This document shows positions 1 to 8,458 of a DNA stretch of 64,000 nucleotides, piece after piece; within the stretch, counting starts at the first letter, position 1; each line of letters begins with the position of its first letter. The position numbers and the translations under genes were made by a program. This DNA comes from Sva-07 sp963741755 (GTDB lineage Bacteria; Actinomycetota; Acidimicrobiia; Acidimicrobiales; Ilumatobacteraceae), in NCBI GenBank assembly GCA_963741755.1, contig CAVUJG010000001.1, forward strand, positions 124,001 to 188,000, given 5' to 3'. The notes beneath the pieces were generated by a model that made no database searches, was not told where the DNA came from, and saw nothing but the letters and a program-made list of their open reading frames with translations.

Positions 1-49
1 CGAGCACGGCGGCGACGGCCGCAGTCACAGTGCGATCGGGACGCTTCAT
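1..49 (-). CDS. Partial gene start, possible exported protein
   Basis: An ATG on the minus strand at 49-47 opens a frame that runs off the left edge of the window. Only about 16 residues are visible: MKRPDRTVTAAVAAVL. A basic start followed by an Ala/Val-rich stretch is what the beginning of a signal peptide or membrane anchor looks like, but the fragment is too short to identify. It would be transcribed divergently from the hydrolase gene that begins at 163. No clear ribosome-binding site is visible and the frame is also open upstream of the ATG, so the start is uncertain. Confidence 0.3.
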   Translation of the reverse strand, partial: MKRPDRTVTAAVAAVL

Positions 50-162
50 GGCGACGGATGCTAGGCCTCCGACGGCGTCGGTGGCACGCGCCCACCTCCA
101 GCACCGGGCGGAATCCGCCGTGATGGCGACGAATCACGAGCTGCCACGTACTCTCGGATGCC

Positions 163-1149
163 GTGACGAGCACCCCCTCCCCGATCAGGACCGACCGTTC
201 GTTCGGCGATCCGACCGCAGAGTTCGACTACCCCGACGCGGTCCACCCCGCACGCGAGTACCACCTGAACGCCAACGGCCTCCAGATCGCCGTGCACGAG
301 TGGGGCGATGCCGATGCGCCGCCGATGGTGCTCGTGCACGGCGGGTTCGACTTCGCTCGGACCTTCGACGTGTTCGCACCGAAGCTCGCCGCCGGCGGCT
401 GGCGGATCGTGAGCTGGGACCAGCGTGGCCACGGCGACAGCGAGCATCCCGAGCTGTACTCGTGGGACGCCGACATGCGCGACGCCCTCACCGTGTTCGA
501 TCACGTCAGCCCGGGTCGCCCCCTGCCGGTCGTCGGTCACTCCAAGGGCGGGGCGTTGATGACGCAACTCGCCGACGCCCAGCCGTTCCGTTTCACCCAC
601 CTGGTCAACATGGACGGCATCCCCTACAACCGCCGCATTCCCGACGTCGCCGAACACGAACGCACCAAGATGGTGTCGGCCGAGATCGCCGGCTGGCTCG
701 ACCATCGCCGGTCGACGGCGACCGCCCAACGCAAGCCCGGCACGGTCGAGGAGCTCGCGAATCGCCGGGGCCGGATGAACCCACGCCTCGATCCGGACTG
801 GCTCAAACGCCTCGTCACGACCGGCGGGTTCGAGTCCGACGACGGATGGCGATGGAAGATCGACCCGTCGATGCGCTTCGGAGGCTTCGGCCCATGGCGG
901 CCCGAGTGGACGCTGATGCGGCTGCCCGGGCTGCCGATGCCGTTCCTCGGAATCCTCGGTCGGGAGATGGAGGAGATGGGGTGGGGGACGCCGCCGGAGA
1001 AGGTGCTGCCGTACATGCCGTTCGACGGCCGGTGCGAGATCCTCGAAGACGTCGGCCACTTCGTCCACATCGAACGGCCGGGCTTCGTCGCTGAGATCGT
1101 GCTCGATTTCGTCGGATCTCCCGATGCCGCAACGGGAGCAACCGCATGA
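163..1149 (+). CDS. Alpha/beta-hydrolase fold protein
   Basis: A 328-residue alpha/beta hydrolase, probably cytoplasmic since no signal peptide is visible. The oxyanion-hole region reads LVHGGFDF near residue 57. The nucleophile elbow is GHSKGG near residue 125, with Ser as nucleophile. A late histidine in VGHFVHIERPG near residue 300 completes the usual Ser-Asp-His set. A cap region of about 100 residues lies between strands. The start is a GTG, and the downstream ATG choices would cut into the first strand. The stop codon overlaps the next gene's ATG (ATGA at 1146-1149), so the two are probably translationally coupled. The substrate cannot be told from sequence; families of this kind include epoxide hydrolases, haloalkane dehalogenases and esterases. 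Confidence 0.85.
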   Translation: MTSTPSPIRTDRSFGDPTAEFDYPDAVHPAREYHLNANGLQIAVHEWGDADAPPMVLVHGGFDFARTFDVFAPKLAAGGWRIVSWDQRGHGDSEHPELYSWDADMRDALTVFDHVSPGRPLPVVGHSKGGALMTQLADAQPFRFTHLVNMDGIPYNRRIPDVAEHERTKMVSAEIAGWLDHRRSTATAQRKPGTVEELANRRGRMNPRLDPDWLKRLVTTGGFESDDGWRWKIDPSMRFGGFGPWRPEWTLMRLPGLPMPFLGILGREMEEMGWGTPPEKVLPYMPFDGRCEILEDVGHFVHIERPGFVAEIVLDFVGSPDAATGATA

Positions 1150-1826
1150 GCCTCGACACCGTCACCATGTTGCGCCACGGCAAGGTCGAGTTGGCGCTGC
1201 ACCACCTGCGCAACGCCACCGCCGCCGGCGGCCGACCGCTGCTGATCCTGCACGGGCTCGGCGAGGCCGCGCCGCGTAGCGCCCCCCGCTGGGCCGACCT
1301 CTGGCCGGGGCCGGTGGCGGCACTCGACTTCACGGGACACGGCGCATCGACGATCCCGCGTGGCGGCGGCTACACCGCGGAGTTGCTGTTGGGCGACGCC
1401 GACGCGGCCCTCAACTCGTTGACCGATGGCGACTCGAACCGCTCGATCACCGTCGTGGGACGTGGTCTCGGCGCGTACGTGGCCCTCCAGATCGCCGGCG
1501 CTCGGGCCGCGCAGGTCCACGGCGCGATCCTCGTCGACGGCCCCGGACTCGCCGGCGGGCCGACTGGGCCGACGTCGCAGAGCTTCTTCTCGCTGCCCGC
1601 CAGTTCCGCCACGCCTGACCCGTACGCACTCGTCGAGTTGGGACGCGACCTCCGCCCGCCCGACTACGCCACGTTGTTCGTGCGACTCGCGCTCGCCGGT
1701 TCGGAGCTCGAAGAACCGATCGCCGTCGCCAGCGTGTTCCGACCCGAATGGTTGGACGCGGTTGCGCGGGAACACGGCGTGATGCAGGCCACCCTCGCCG
1801 AGGCGTTGGCCACCTACGCAGGCTGA
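1146..1826 (+). CDS. Alpha/beta-hydrolase-like protein lacking the nucleophile
   Basis: A 226-residue protein with the alpha/beta-hydrolase layout: ILHGLGEAAP near residue 34 (oxyanion region) and DFTGHGAS near residue 60. The nucleophile elbow, normally G-x-S-x-G, reads GRGLG in VVGRGLGAYV near residue 103, so the catalytic serine is replaced by glycine. No late catalytic histidine is obvious. It is shorter than typical active members (about 260-300 residues). It starts inside the stop codon of the preceding hydrolase (ATGA), which suggests co-translation and perhaps a partner or regulatory role. It could be a non-catalytic paralogue or act by a different chemistry. Fold assignment is fairly sure; function is not. 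Confidence 0.75.
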   Translation: MSLDTVTMLRHGKVELALHHLRNATAAGGRPLLILHGLGEAAPRSAPRWADLWPGPVAALDFTGHGASTIPRGGGYTAELLLGDADAALNSLTDGDSNRSITVVGRGLGAYVALQIAGARAAQVHGAILVDGPGLAGGPTGPTSQSFFSLPASSATPDPYALVELGRDLRPPDYATLFVRLALAGSELEEPIAVASVFRPEWLDAVAREHGVMQATLAEALATYAG

Positions 1827-1855
1827 TCACGTGAGGCGCGAGTAGCATTTCCGGC

Positions 1856-2353
1856 GTGTCGCCAACAACCTTCGCGCTGATCGTGATCGGCGGGTTCGTG
1901 CTCATGGAGCCGTTGACGGCGGCCACGCACCGTTGGGTGATGCACGGCATCGGCGAGTGGTTCCACCGCAGCCACCACCGTGCGGTGCGCACGCCGGGCT
2001 GGGAGCGAAACGACTGGTTTCCCGTCGCGTTCGCCTCGATCGTGATGTTCGGATTCTGGCTCGGATTCAACACATCGCTCACCGCGCTGATCCCGCTCGG
2101 GATCGGCATCACGCTCTACGGCATTGCGTATGCGCTCGTTCACGACGGGTACATCCATCGCCGCCTCGGGGCGTTCGGCAACCGCCGGATTGCCACACTC
2201 GACCGGCTCGCCGATGCTCATCGAATCCACCATCTGTACAACGCAGCGCCGTACGGGATGCTCGCTCCGATCGTTCCGAGCGACCTGCGAGCACGTGCGG
2301 CGGCCACCGATCGGGACCCGTTTGCAGCGAATGCGCCGTCGGTCGTCGGCTGA
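1856..2353 (+). CDS. crtZ: Beta-carotene hydroxylase / fatty acid hydroxylase superfamily
   Basis: A 165-residue membrane di-iron hydroxylase of the CrtZ type, which adds hydroxyl groups to the rings of beta-carotene (zeaxanthin synthesis). The full histidine signature is present: H25-x4-H30, H37-x2-HH (40-41), H96-x4-H101 in HDGYIH, and H122-x2-HH (125-126) in AHRIHH. These bind the two iron atoms. Hydrophobic segments near residues 5-22, 55-72 and 74-95 fit a small integral membrane protein. Length matches bacterial CrtZ proteins. It begins with GTG 29 nt after the preceding gene. No other carotenoid genes are in the window, so the pathway context is inferred from the family only. Confidence 0.85.
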   Translation: MSPTTFALIVIGGFVLMEPLTAATHRWVMHGIGEWFHRSHHRAVRTPGWERNDWFPVAFASIVMFGFWLGFNTSLTALIPLGIGITLYGIAYALVHDGYIHRRLGAFGNRRIATLDRLADAHRIHHLYNAAPYGMLAPIVPSDLRARAAATDRDPFAANAPSVVG

Positions 2354-2444
2354 CGCGCCGACCGTCTCCGATTGTCTGGTGGATTGTCGGAGCGAGGCTG
2401 TTAGATTCGTGTCGCTCTCAACGAGACAAGGCCATTGCCTTCAG

Positions 2445-2517
2445 GCCCCCATCGTCTAGTGGCCTAGGACACCACCCTTTCAAGGTGGCGGCACGGGTTC
2501 GAATCCCGTTGGGGGTG
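2445..2517 (+). tRNA. tRNA-Glu (anticodon TTC)
   Basis: A 73-nt cloverleaf. The acceptor stem GCCCCCA pairs with TGGGGGT (first pair G-T). The anticodon stem CCACC/GGTGG encloses CTTTCAA with anticodon TTC. The T arm is ACGGG-TTCGAAT-CCCGT. The discriminator is G, as expected for tRNA-Glu. CCA is not encoded. Confidence 0.95.
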
Positions 2518-2542
2518 CGGCGCGAGAGCGTCATACATATCT

Positions 2543-2617
2543 GGTCCCGTGGTGAAGTCTGGAGTTCACGCCGGCCTGTCAAGCCGGAGGTCGCGGGTTC
2601 AAGTCCCGTCGGGACCG
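2543..2617 (+). tRNA. tRNA-Asp (anticodon GTC)
   Basis: A 75-nt cloverleaf. The acceptor stem is GGTCCCG/CGGGACC, and the anticodon stem CCGGC/GCCGG encloses CTGTCAA with anticodon GTC. The T arm has the canonical TTCAAGT loop and the discriminator is G. It lies 25 nt after tRNA-Glu and is followed at once by a strong terminator, so the two form one transcription unit. Confidence 0.95.
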
Positions 2618-2626
2618 CAGCAGGGG

Positions 2627-2660
2627 GCCACTCGCCATCGCAAGATGGCGGGTGGCTTTT
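2627..2660 (+). terminator. Rho-independent terminator after tRNA-Asp
   Basis: A 13-bp stem (2627-2639 with 2644-2656, one G-T pair) has a GCAA-type loop and is followed by TTTT. It is the clearest intrinsic terminator in the window and ends the Glu-Asp tRNA transcript. Confidence 0.85.
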
Positions 2661-2698
2661 CTGTAGGAACACCGGTGTCGAACGCCAGATTCGACGCC

Positions 2699-2768
2699 AA
2701 CACGGTCGAGCCGAAGGGCTCGCCATCAACACGGTCGAGCCGAAGGGCTCGCCAGCAACACGGTCGAG
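2699..2768 (+). repeat. 29-nt tandem repeat running into tRNA-Phe
   Basis: The block AACACGGTCGAG begins at 2699, 2728 and 2757, an exact 29-nt period. The first two copies continue with CCGAAGGGCTCGCC. In the third copy the shared block GGTCGAG (2762-2768) is the 5' acceptor strand of tRNA-Phe. The repeats therefore look like partial duplications seeded from the tRNA 5' end, or the reverse. Each full unit can also fold into a small GGCGAGC/GCTCG-type hairpin. Confidence 0.75.
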
Positions 2769-2837
2769 TAGCTCAGTTGGCAGAGCACACGCCTGAAAAG
2801 CGTGGGGTCACCGGATCGACGCCGGTCTCGACCACCA
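2762..2837 (+). tRNA. tRNA-Phe (anticodon GAA) with encoded CCA
   Basis: The acceptor stem is GGTCGAG/CTCGACC. The D arm is GCTC/GAGC. The anticodon stem CACGC/GCGTG encloses CTGAAAA with anticodon GAA. The T stem is ACCGG/CCGGT and the 3' CCA is encoded (2835-2837). The T loop reads ATCGACG, so the usual T at position 54 is A. The other two tRNAs here have a canonical TTC start to the loop and no encoded CCA. Confidence 0.93.
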
Positions 2838-2850
2838 TCACAGGCCGCAC

Positions 2851-2951
2851 CGATGAGCGAGACCACCACATACGGTCGGTTCGCTCATCGCAAGCCGGCG
2901 ACACACCGCACCGATGAGCGAGACCACCACATACGGTCGGTTCGCTCATCG
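2851..2951. repeat. Two copies of a 40-nt repeat, 61-nt period
   Basis: Two 40-nt copies (2851-2890 and 2912-2951) are separated by a 21-nt spacer. Each starts CGATGAGCGA and ends TCGCTCATCG, a 10-nt terminal inverted repeat. The interior is ACCACCACATACGG-like. The same family, with the same 61-nt period, is present as four copies at 29091-29313. No gene is visible between tRNA-Phe and the protein gene that follows. Confidence 0.85.
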
Positions 2952-2970
2952 GAGGCTGGTGGGGTGGTGA

Positions 2971-5135
2971 ATGGAACGTTGGTCGGGCGGCGGTAAGACT
3001 TCGGGTGTGCGGCGTATCCATCGGTGGGGTCTGGTCGCCTCAGCCGTGTGCGCGGTGCTCGTCACGACTGCTGTCGCCTCGGACCGCGTCGATGCGCAGA
3101 GCGCCGGCAACGGGCTGGACGAGGCGTCGGTCAACTCGTTCGAGTTCGATCCGGGCCGGGGTGTCGTGCGGGCGACGATCGACATCGACCTCCGCAACGT
3201 GACCACCGACCGAGTCGAGGGTGACACCATCCGACGCTCGTTCTTCGACAACTACGCCATGTCGGTCCCGCTCGGCGCCGAGAACATCGTCGCCACCCGC
3301 GAGGGCATCGTCCTCGAGGGCACGCTCGATCTCCGATCCCAGGTTTCCGGCGTTCTCCACGTACCGCTTTGCGTTGGACCCGCCACTGTTCAGCGGCGAC
3401 TCGGCCGACCATGCAGATCACCTACGACCATCTCGGCGCTCCACCGCGCGATCCGGTGCCGTGGCGGGTCAACGAGGCGTACGCCGGTTTCGTCGCATTC
3501 GGCCTCGGCGACGAGGGGATGGTCACGCTGCGGATCTCGCAACCCTTCGGCTACGAATTCGACGAGTTCACCGACCTGACCGGATTCGAGGTCAGCGAAC
3601 CCGACGGATTCGCCACGGTCGTGCACACCCGCACCGGGGTGAACGAGGACACCCGGATAACGGTCGGGCTGTCGAATGACGACCGTCTCATCACGACCCC
3701 GCTCGAGGTCGAAGGCGTCGACATCGACCTGCGTTCGTGGCCCGACGACCCCGAGTGGGCCGACTTCGCCGGCGCGAAGGTCGAGGCCGGAATCCCCGCG
3801 TTGGAGGGAGCTGATCGGGACCCCGTGGCCGGTGGAGGGGAGTTTCGCCGTGCGCCAGACCGTCGAGCCGAGTCGATCGGGCTATGCCGGCTGGTTCGAC
3901 GCGAAGAGCAGTGAGATCGCCGTCGGGGAGGCACTCGACGCCGACACGATCTACCACGAGCTGTCGCATGCCTGGGTCAACGGGCGGTTGACGACCGAGC
4001 GCTGGTTCACCGAGGGTCTCCCCCAGGTGTACGCCGCCGAACTGGTCCGTCGCGACGGCAACGAGGCGCGCACGCCGTCGGAACCTGCAGCCGACAACCC
4101 TGCGGCGCGCCCGCTCACCGAGTGGACGGCCGACGACGAGGAGCGCTCGGTGGAGGAGTACGGCTACGCCACGTCGTTCTGGGTCGTCGATGCGCTCGTC
4201 GACGAGATCGGCTTCGATCGGACACGCAACGTGGTCGCTGCGCTCGGCAGCAGTGCGAGCCCGTACGGCGCGACGAGCAACGTCGAGCGTCCGGAACTCG
4301 ATTGGAAGCGGGTGTACGACGTGCTGGTCGAGGTCGGTGGCTCCACCACTGCCGGCGAGGTGTTCCGATCCCATGTGGTGAGCGCCGACGACGCGCCGTT
4401 GATCGAGCAGCGAGACGGCGCGGCGAGTGGCGTGGTCGACCTCGCCGTGCGCAGTGCACCGTGGGACCTCCCGGTCGGCGTGCGCAATCGGCTCGAACGC
4501 TGGGAGATCGACGACGTGACCGAAGCCATCGTCGATGCCGACACGGTCTTGGGCCAGCGCTCCGAACTGGAGTCGATCGAGGAGAGCGTCGGCATCGACG
4601 AGCCCGACGGTGCCGATGTGGCGTATGCCGGATCCCCGATGCGATCGACTGGCGGGGTCGACTTCAGCGAGGCGACGGCGAGGCTCGATCACGGCGATCG
4701 CGCTGGGCGAGCAACTCGATCAACAGCTTCAGGAGGTCGCAGCCCTCGCCCCGATCAGGCCGGCGTGAATCCGCCCGAGCTGGCCAGCATCGAGGGTGTC
4801 GACGACTTCGCCGGAGGGATCGCCGCGACCGATGGTCAGCTCGAAGCGATGAGCGCATCATCGAGATCGAGAACGGGCTCGACGATGCCACCGGCCTGTT
4901 CGCTACGGTCGGCCGTTGGGGCTCCGACATCGAGAGCGACCTGACCGTGGCCCGTTCACAGGTCGAGCGCGGCGACACCGATGCGGCGCTGGCAACGCTG
5001 GACGCCGCCGGGCGTCGCATCGATGGCCTCACCACGGCCGGCCAGGCGCGCCTGCTGATCGCCGTCGTCGTGTTGGTCGTGCTGTTCGTTGCGATCGTCG
5101 TCGTCGCCAGAGATCGCGCCGGGCCGCTCGCGTGA
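2971..5135 (+). CDS. Secreted HEXXH (gluzincin-like) metallopeptidase, many frameshifts
   Basis: A reconstructed product of about 720 residues, broken by at least five frame changes (around 3340-3370, 3830, 4690, 4765 and 4855). The N-terminus has a signal peptide, RIHRWGLVASAVCAVLVTTA. The middle carries HELSHAWV, an HEXXH zinc site, followed about 20 residues on by WFTEGLPQVYAAE, which supplies the third glutamate ligand as in gluzincin peptidases. A helical region near 4850-5040 precedes a C-terminal membrane segment, LLIAVVVLVVLFVAIVVVAR. It is probably an extracellular, membrane-anchored peptidase or peptidase-like protein. The start could be the ATG at 2971 or the GTG at 3007; the latter gives a cleaner signal peptide. 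Coding character persists through every segment, so indels are likelier than decay, but the density is high enough that true degeneration is possible. Confidence 0.65.
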
Positions 5136-5151
5136 AGCCGCTCGACTGAAC

Positions 5152-6486
5152 TCAGGCGGAAGTGACGGGTACCAGGCGTTCGGCGCCGCGCTCGATCTCC
5201 TTGTGGAGGTCCGCGCAGTAGGTGTTGAAGTCGACCTGCATGCGATGGCGGGGGCTGTCGTAGAAGTGTCCGAGATGGACCTTCTCGTCGGCCGCAGTGA
5301 TCTCGTGCATCTCGCTCGACGGCGGGAAGGCATAGGTTCCCGAAATCGCTGCGGCGACGAGCTTCGACTGCTGCTCGGCGAAGTTCACCAGCGTCGGCAG
5401 CGGCTGCGCGAGCCCCAGGAAGAACAGGTTCTCGAAGCCGGGCTTCACCATCCGCTTGAACAGCGGGAACGTGTTGTCCTTCGGGGTCAGCTCGGGCTGG
5501 CGGAAGAACGGGAACGTCACGTTGTAGCCGGTCGCCCACACGATGGCGTCGACCTGCTCGCGAGAGCCGTCGGTGAACACCACACTGTCGCCGTCGAGGC
5601 GGTCGATTGCACCCTTGGGGGTGATGTCGCCGCAGCCGACCCGGGTGAGGAACTCGCCGGACACCGACGGGTGTGCGTCGAGCGGGCGATGGTCGGGCTT
5701 GGGCAGTCCGTAGTCCTCCATGTTGCCGATCGTCTTGCGGATCTTCTTGCGCGCCAACGCCCGGCCGACCTTCGACGGCATCCACGGCGGCAGCGATGCC
5801 TTGTCGGCCGGCTTGCCGTCGAAATACTTCGGCAACACCCACACACCGTGACGCATCGAGATGAAGAGCTGCTCGGCGATCGGTCGCTGCGACAGCTCGG
5901 ACGAGATGTCCATCGCCGAGTTGCCGGCGCCGACGATCATCACCCGCTTGCCGCGGAAGTCGTATGGCTCGAACGGATCGCGGTAGTGGTGCGAGTGCAC
6001 CTGGTAGCCGTCGAACGTGCCCGGATAGGTGGGCGTGCGGGCGTCCCAGTGATGGCCGTTGCCGACCACCAGATCGTCGTACTCGCGTGACTCGCCGGTC
6101 GACAGCGTGACCTTCCAGCGACCGTCGTCGAGGCGCTCGCAGTCGGTGACCGCCGTGTTGAACGTGATCGTCTCCCGCAAGCCGAAGTGGTCGACGTAGT
6201 CGTGGAAGTACTGCAGGATCTGGCTGTGATGCGGGAAGTCCGGCCAATCGGCGGGCACCGGATAGTCCTCGAAGGCCAGGCGCCACTTCGAGGTGTCGAT
6301 GTGCAGGCTCTGGTAGCACGACGACATCCCGTTCGGGTTGCCGAAGTACCAGTTGCCACCGATGTCGTCCGACATCTCGAAGCAGTCGTAGGCCAGCCCG
6401 GCGTCCTTCAGGCGCTTGGCCATCGTGAAGCCCGAACACCCGGCCCCGATGATGCACGTACGCGGCGCCTGTTCCGATGTCGACAT
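5152..6486 (-). CDS. Flavin-containing monooxygenase
   Basis: A 444-residue class B flavoprotein monooxygenase, cytoplasmic, using FAD and NADPH. The FAD-binding motif is IIGAGCSG at residues 12-19. FDGYQVHSHHY near residue 160 matches the FMO/BVMO fingerprint (F-x-G-x3-H-x3-F/Y). A second Rossmann motif, VMIVGAGNSAMD near residue 180, binds NADPH. The late ATGYN-type motif is present as WATGYNVTFPF. Length agrees with FMOs rather than the longer Baeyer-Villiger enzymes. It is the last gene of a minus-strand series and lies 16 nt from the convergent metallopeptidase gene. The substrate is unknown; likely oxidations are of N, S or ketone groups. Confidence 0.9.
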   Translation of the reverse strand: MSTSEQAPRTCIIGAGCSGFTMAKRLKDAGLAYDCFEMSDDIGGNWYFGNPNGMSSCYQSLHIDTSKWRLAFEDYPVPADWPDFPHHSQILQYFHDYVDHFGLRETITFNTAVTDCERLDDGRWKVTLSTGESREYDDLVVGNGHHWDARTPTYPGTFDGYQVHSHHYRDPFEPYDFRGKRVMIVGAGNSAMDISSELSQRPIAEQLFISMRHGVWVLPKYFDGKPADKASLPPWMPSKVGRALARKKIRKTIGNMEDYGLPKPDHRPLDAHPSVSGEFLTRVGCGDITPKGAIDRLDGDSVVFTDGSREQVDAIVWATGYNVTFPFFRQPELTPKDNTFPLFKRMVKPGFENLFFLGLAQPLPTLVNFAEQQSKLVAAAISGTYAFPPSSEMHEITAADEKVHLGHFYDSPRHRMQVDFNTYCADLHKEIERGAERLVPVTSA

Positions 6487-6544
6487 GTCGTCCCTCCCGT
6501 CGGACGAGGCGCGGAGCCCGCACCTCGTCCGGAGAGACTAGCGA

Positions 6545-7066
6545 TCAGCCCTCGGCGGTCTCGAAGGCCTTGTCGAGCTCGCCGTCGGTGTCCTCGACGT
6601 TGTCGACGACGACCGTGTTGACGGCGTTCGTGAGCAGCGCGCCGACATCGGTTCCCTTGGGGTTCACCGCCACGACCACGAGGCCGTACTCACCGGTCTC
6701 GAGCAGGTCACTCATCTTGCGGACCTCGTCCTTGGGGATGTTGTGCCAGAAGTGACCGACCAGGCCACCGGCGCCGGCGTAGACCGCCGTGTTCGCCATG
6801 AGCGGACCGAGGAAGACGATGCCGAGTGGTGCGGCGACGACGGTGAGCGCGGCGCCGAGGATGCCACCACCCCAGGCGAGGTGCTTGGCGGTGCTGTCGT
6901 GGCGGTCGATCTTCAGCTTGCCGTCGGCGCCCTTGGTGACCATCGAGATGGCGATGTGGTCGAGCTGGCCATCGGACTTGACGCTGCGCAGCGCGTCGTA
7001 GTCGAGTTCGGCGTTGGCCTCGTTGGTGTACGTGGCGACGGCGATCGTGGTGGGCTTGTCGGACAT
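6545..7066 (-). CDS. DUF1269-family membrane protein
   Basis: A 173-residue protein that starts IAVATYTNEANAELDYDAL and has a Gly/Ala-rich hydrophobic stretch in the middle (GGGILGAALTVVAAPLGIVF), as in DUF1269 proteins. The C-terminal part (SDLLETGEYGLVVVAVNP) is a predicted alpha/beta region. The start at 7066 is favoured by GGAGC just upstream; a longer frame to 7141 lacks such a site. Family function is not established. It sits between the MmpL-type exporter and the flavin monooxygenase on the same strand. Confidence 0.75.
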   Translation of the reverse strand: MSDKPTTIAVATYTNEANAELDYDALRSVKSDGQLDHIAISMVTKGADGKLKIDRHDSTAKHLAWGGGILGAALTVVAAPLGIVFLGPLMANTAVYAGAGGLVGHFWHNIPKDEVRKMSDLLETGEYGLVVVAVNPKGTDVGALLTNAVNTVVVDNVEDTDGELDKAFETAEG

Positions 7067-7168
7067 GCTTGCTCCTTGCTCGATGGCGACCCAGGAGTGG
7101 GTCGGTGAGCCCACGGTACGAACAGCCCCGGCGGGCGACATCGCCCACTGTGGGTGATCGGCGCGAGG

Positions 7169-8458
7169 TCAGCCTCCTCGGATTGCGGTGATCGTTGCGT
7201 CGATCGTCGCCTGGTCGATGCCACAGTCGAGGCCCGCCTGCACCACCGGGGCGGCTGCCGCGTCGTCGCCCGCGAGCACCGCGCCCGCATCGACATTGTC
7301 GATGCCACCCTCGACCGACTCGATGGCACAGTTCGCCTGGTTCGGCGGTACCCCCTGCGCGATGAGGTTGTCGAAGACGATGCCGCCGACCGGCGAGGTG
7401 GGACGCTCGGTGCCGAAGTCGTTCGGATCGATCTTCGGACCCTCCGGCACCGTGTCGCCCGGCACCGTCGAGGGCGGCACCGTCGACGTGGTGGTCGTCG
7501 TGGTCGTGGTGGTCGTCGGCAACGGCGTGGCGTCGTAGGAGATCTCGCTCGCCTCGCCCGTGCTGGTGTCGGCCGTGGCGTACACCGCCACACCGGCCGC
7601 GGCGAACCCGACGACCCCGACGACCGCTCCCACGGTCTGCGGGCCCGGGATCGGAGCGGCCAGGCGAACCGAGCCAAGGGGATCGGCACCTTGCGACTGC
7701 GTACCGAGCCAGCCCTTCTCGTCGACCCACACCGACAGCGGCGGCATCACGACGAGCGCGGCGAGCAGGGCGATCGCCACGTTGAGCGTGACGATCAGGC
7801 CGAAGTCACGCAGCAACGGCAGCGCCGATCCGATCAACACGGCGAAGCCGCAGATCGTCGTGACCGCCGAGGTGAAGAACGCTCGACCCGTTCGACTCGC
7901 CGCCGTGTCGGACGCGTCTCGTGGAGCGAGCCCGCGCTGGCGTTCCTCCAGATACCGACCGAGGATCAGCACCGAGAATTCGGCACAGCTCGCGATCACG
8001 AGCGGGCCGCTCACGGTGGTCAACGGGCTGAGCGTGAAACCCAACAGCCCGACCACCAGCGACGACACGCCGACGGCCAGCAGCACCGGCACCAGCGCAA
8101 GCAGCGCGCGGGTCAGGCTGCGGAACCGCAACACCAGGAACAACCCGGCAAGGCTCAGAGCCAGGTACGTCAGGTTGGCTCGATTCGCCGACAGGTTCTC
8201 GAGCAGGCCGATGCCCACCGTCGCGAGCCCGGCGGGAGTTGCCCGCACCGCATCCTGACCCTCTGGCAGACCGACCAGCAGGATGCTGTCGGCCGGCAGG
8301 TCGAGCGCGTCGATGCGCGCCTGCAGGTCGGCTTCGAGTTCCTCGACCAGCACGGCTCGATCATCGAGACTCGCCGGGGCCAGCCGGAGGTTCAGCTGCG
8401 TTGCCGTCGGGTCGTCCTTCGACCGCAGCAACGCCTTGGCGATGTCGTCGGGCATCAT
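7169..8458 (-). CDS. MmpL/RND transporter, C-terminal half with exported tail
   Basis: A 429-residue half of an MMPL-family RND transporter: a periplasmic loop, then a cluster of membrane helices (LTYLALSLAGLFLVL through LLAALVVMPPLSVWV). It is preceded in the same direction by the N-terminal half, overlapping by four bases (ATGA, 8455-8458), in a different frame. The joined sequence reads smoothly through the overlap, so a one-base indel is likely; termination-reinitiation is the alternative. After the usual last helix there is an extra hydrophobic segment (TVGAVVGVVGFAAAGVAVYA), a threonine-rich linker with ten consecutive Thr, and a small C-terminal domain with two cysteines (ANCAIES and LDCGID). 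This tail is not part of standard MmpL proteins. Confidence 0.85.
   Translation of the reverse strand: MMPDDIAKALLRSKDDPTATQLNLRLAPASLDDRAVLVEELEADLQARIDALDLPADSILLVGLPEGQDAVRATPAGLATVGIGLLENLSANRANLTYLALSLAGLFLVLRFRSLTRALLALVPVLLAVGVSSLVVGLLGFTLSPLTTVSGPLVIASCAEFSVLILGRYLEERQRGLAPRDASDTAASRTGRAFFTSAVTTICGFAVLIGSALPLLRDFGLIVTLNVAIALLAALVVMPPLSVWVDEKGWLGTQSQGADPLGSVRLAAPIPGPQTVGAVVGVVGFAAAGVAVYATADTSTGEASEISYDATPLPTTTTTTTTTTSTVPPSTVPGDTVPEGPKIDPNDFGTERPTSPVGGIVFDNLIAQGVPPNQANCAIESVEGGIDNVDAGAVLAGDDAAAAPVVQAGLDCGIDQATIDATITAIRGG

Noticed and set aside
2699..2951. CRISPR-like array next to tRNA-Phe
   Set aside because: Two unrelated short repeat sets with two or three copies each; no variable spacers.
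4664..6523. Long open frame on the minus strand overlapping the flavin monooxygenase
   Set aside because: It is Arg/Pro-rich, lies in a shadow frame of the monooxygenase and has no recognisable motifs; typical of GC-rich DNA.
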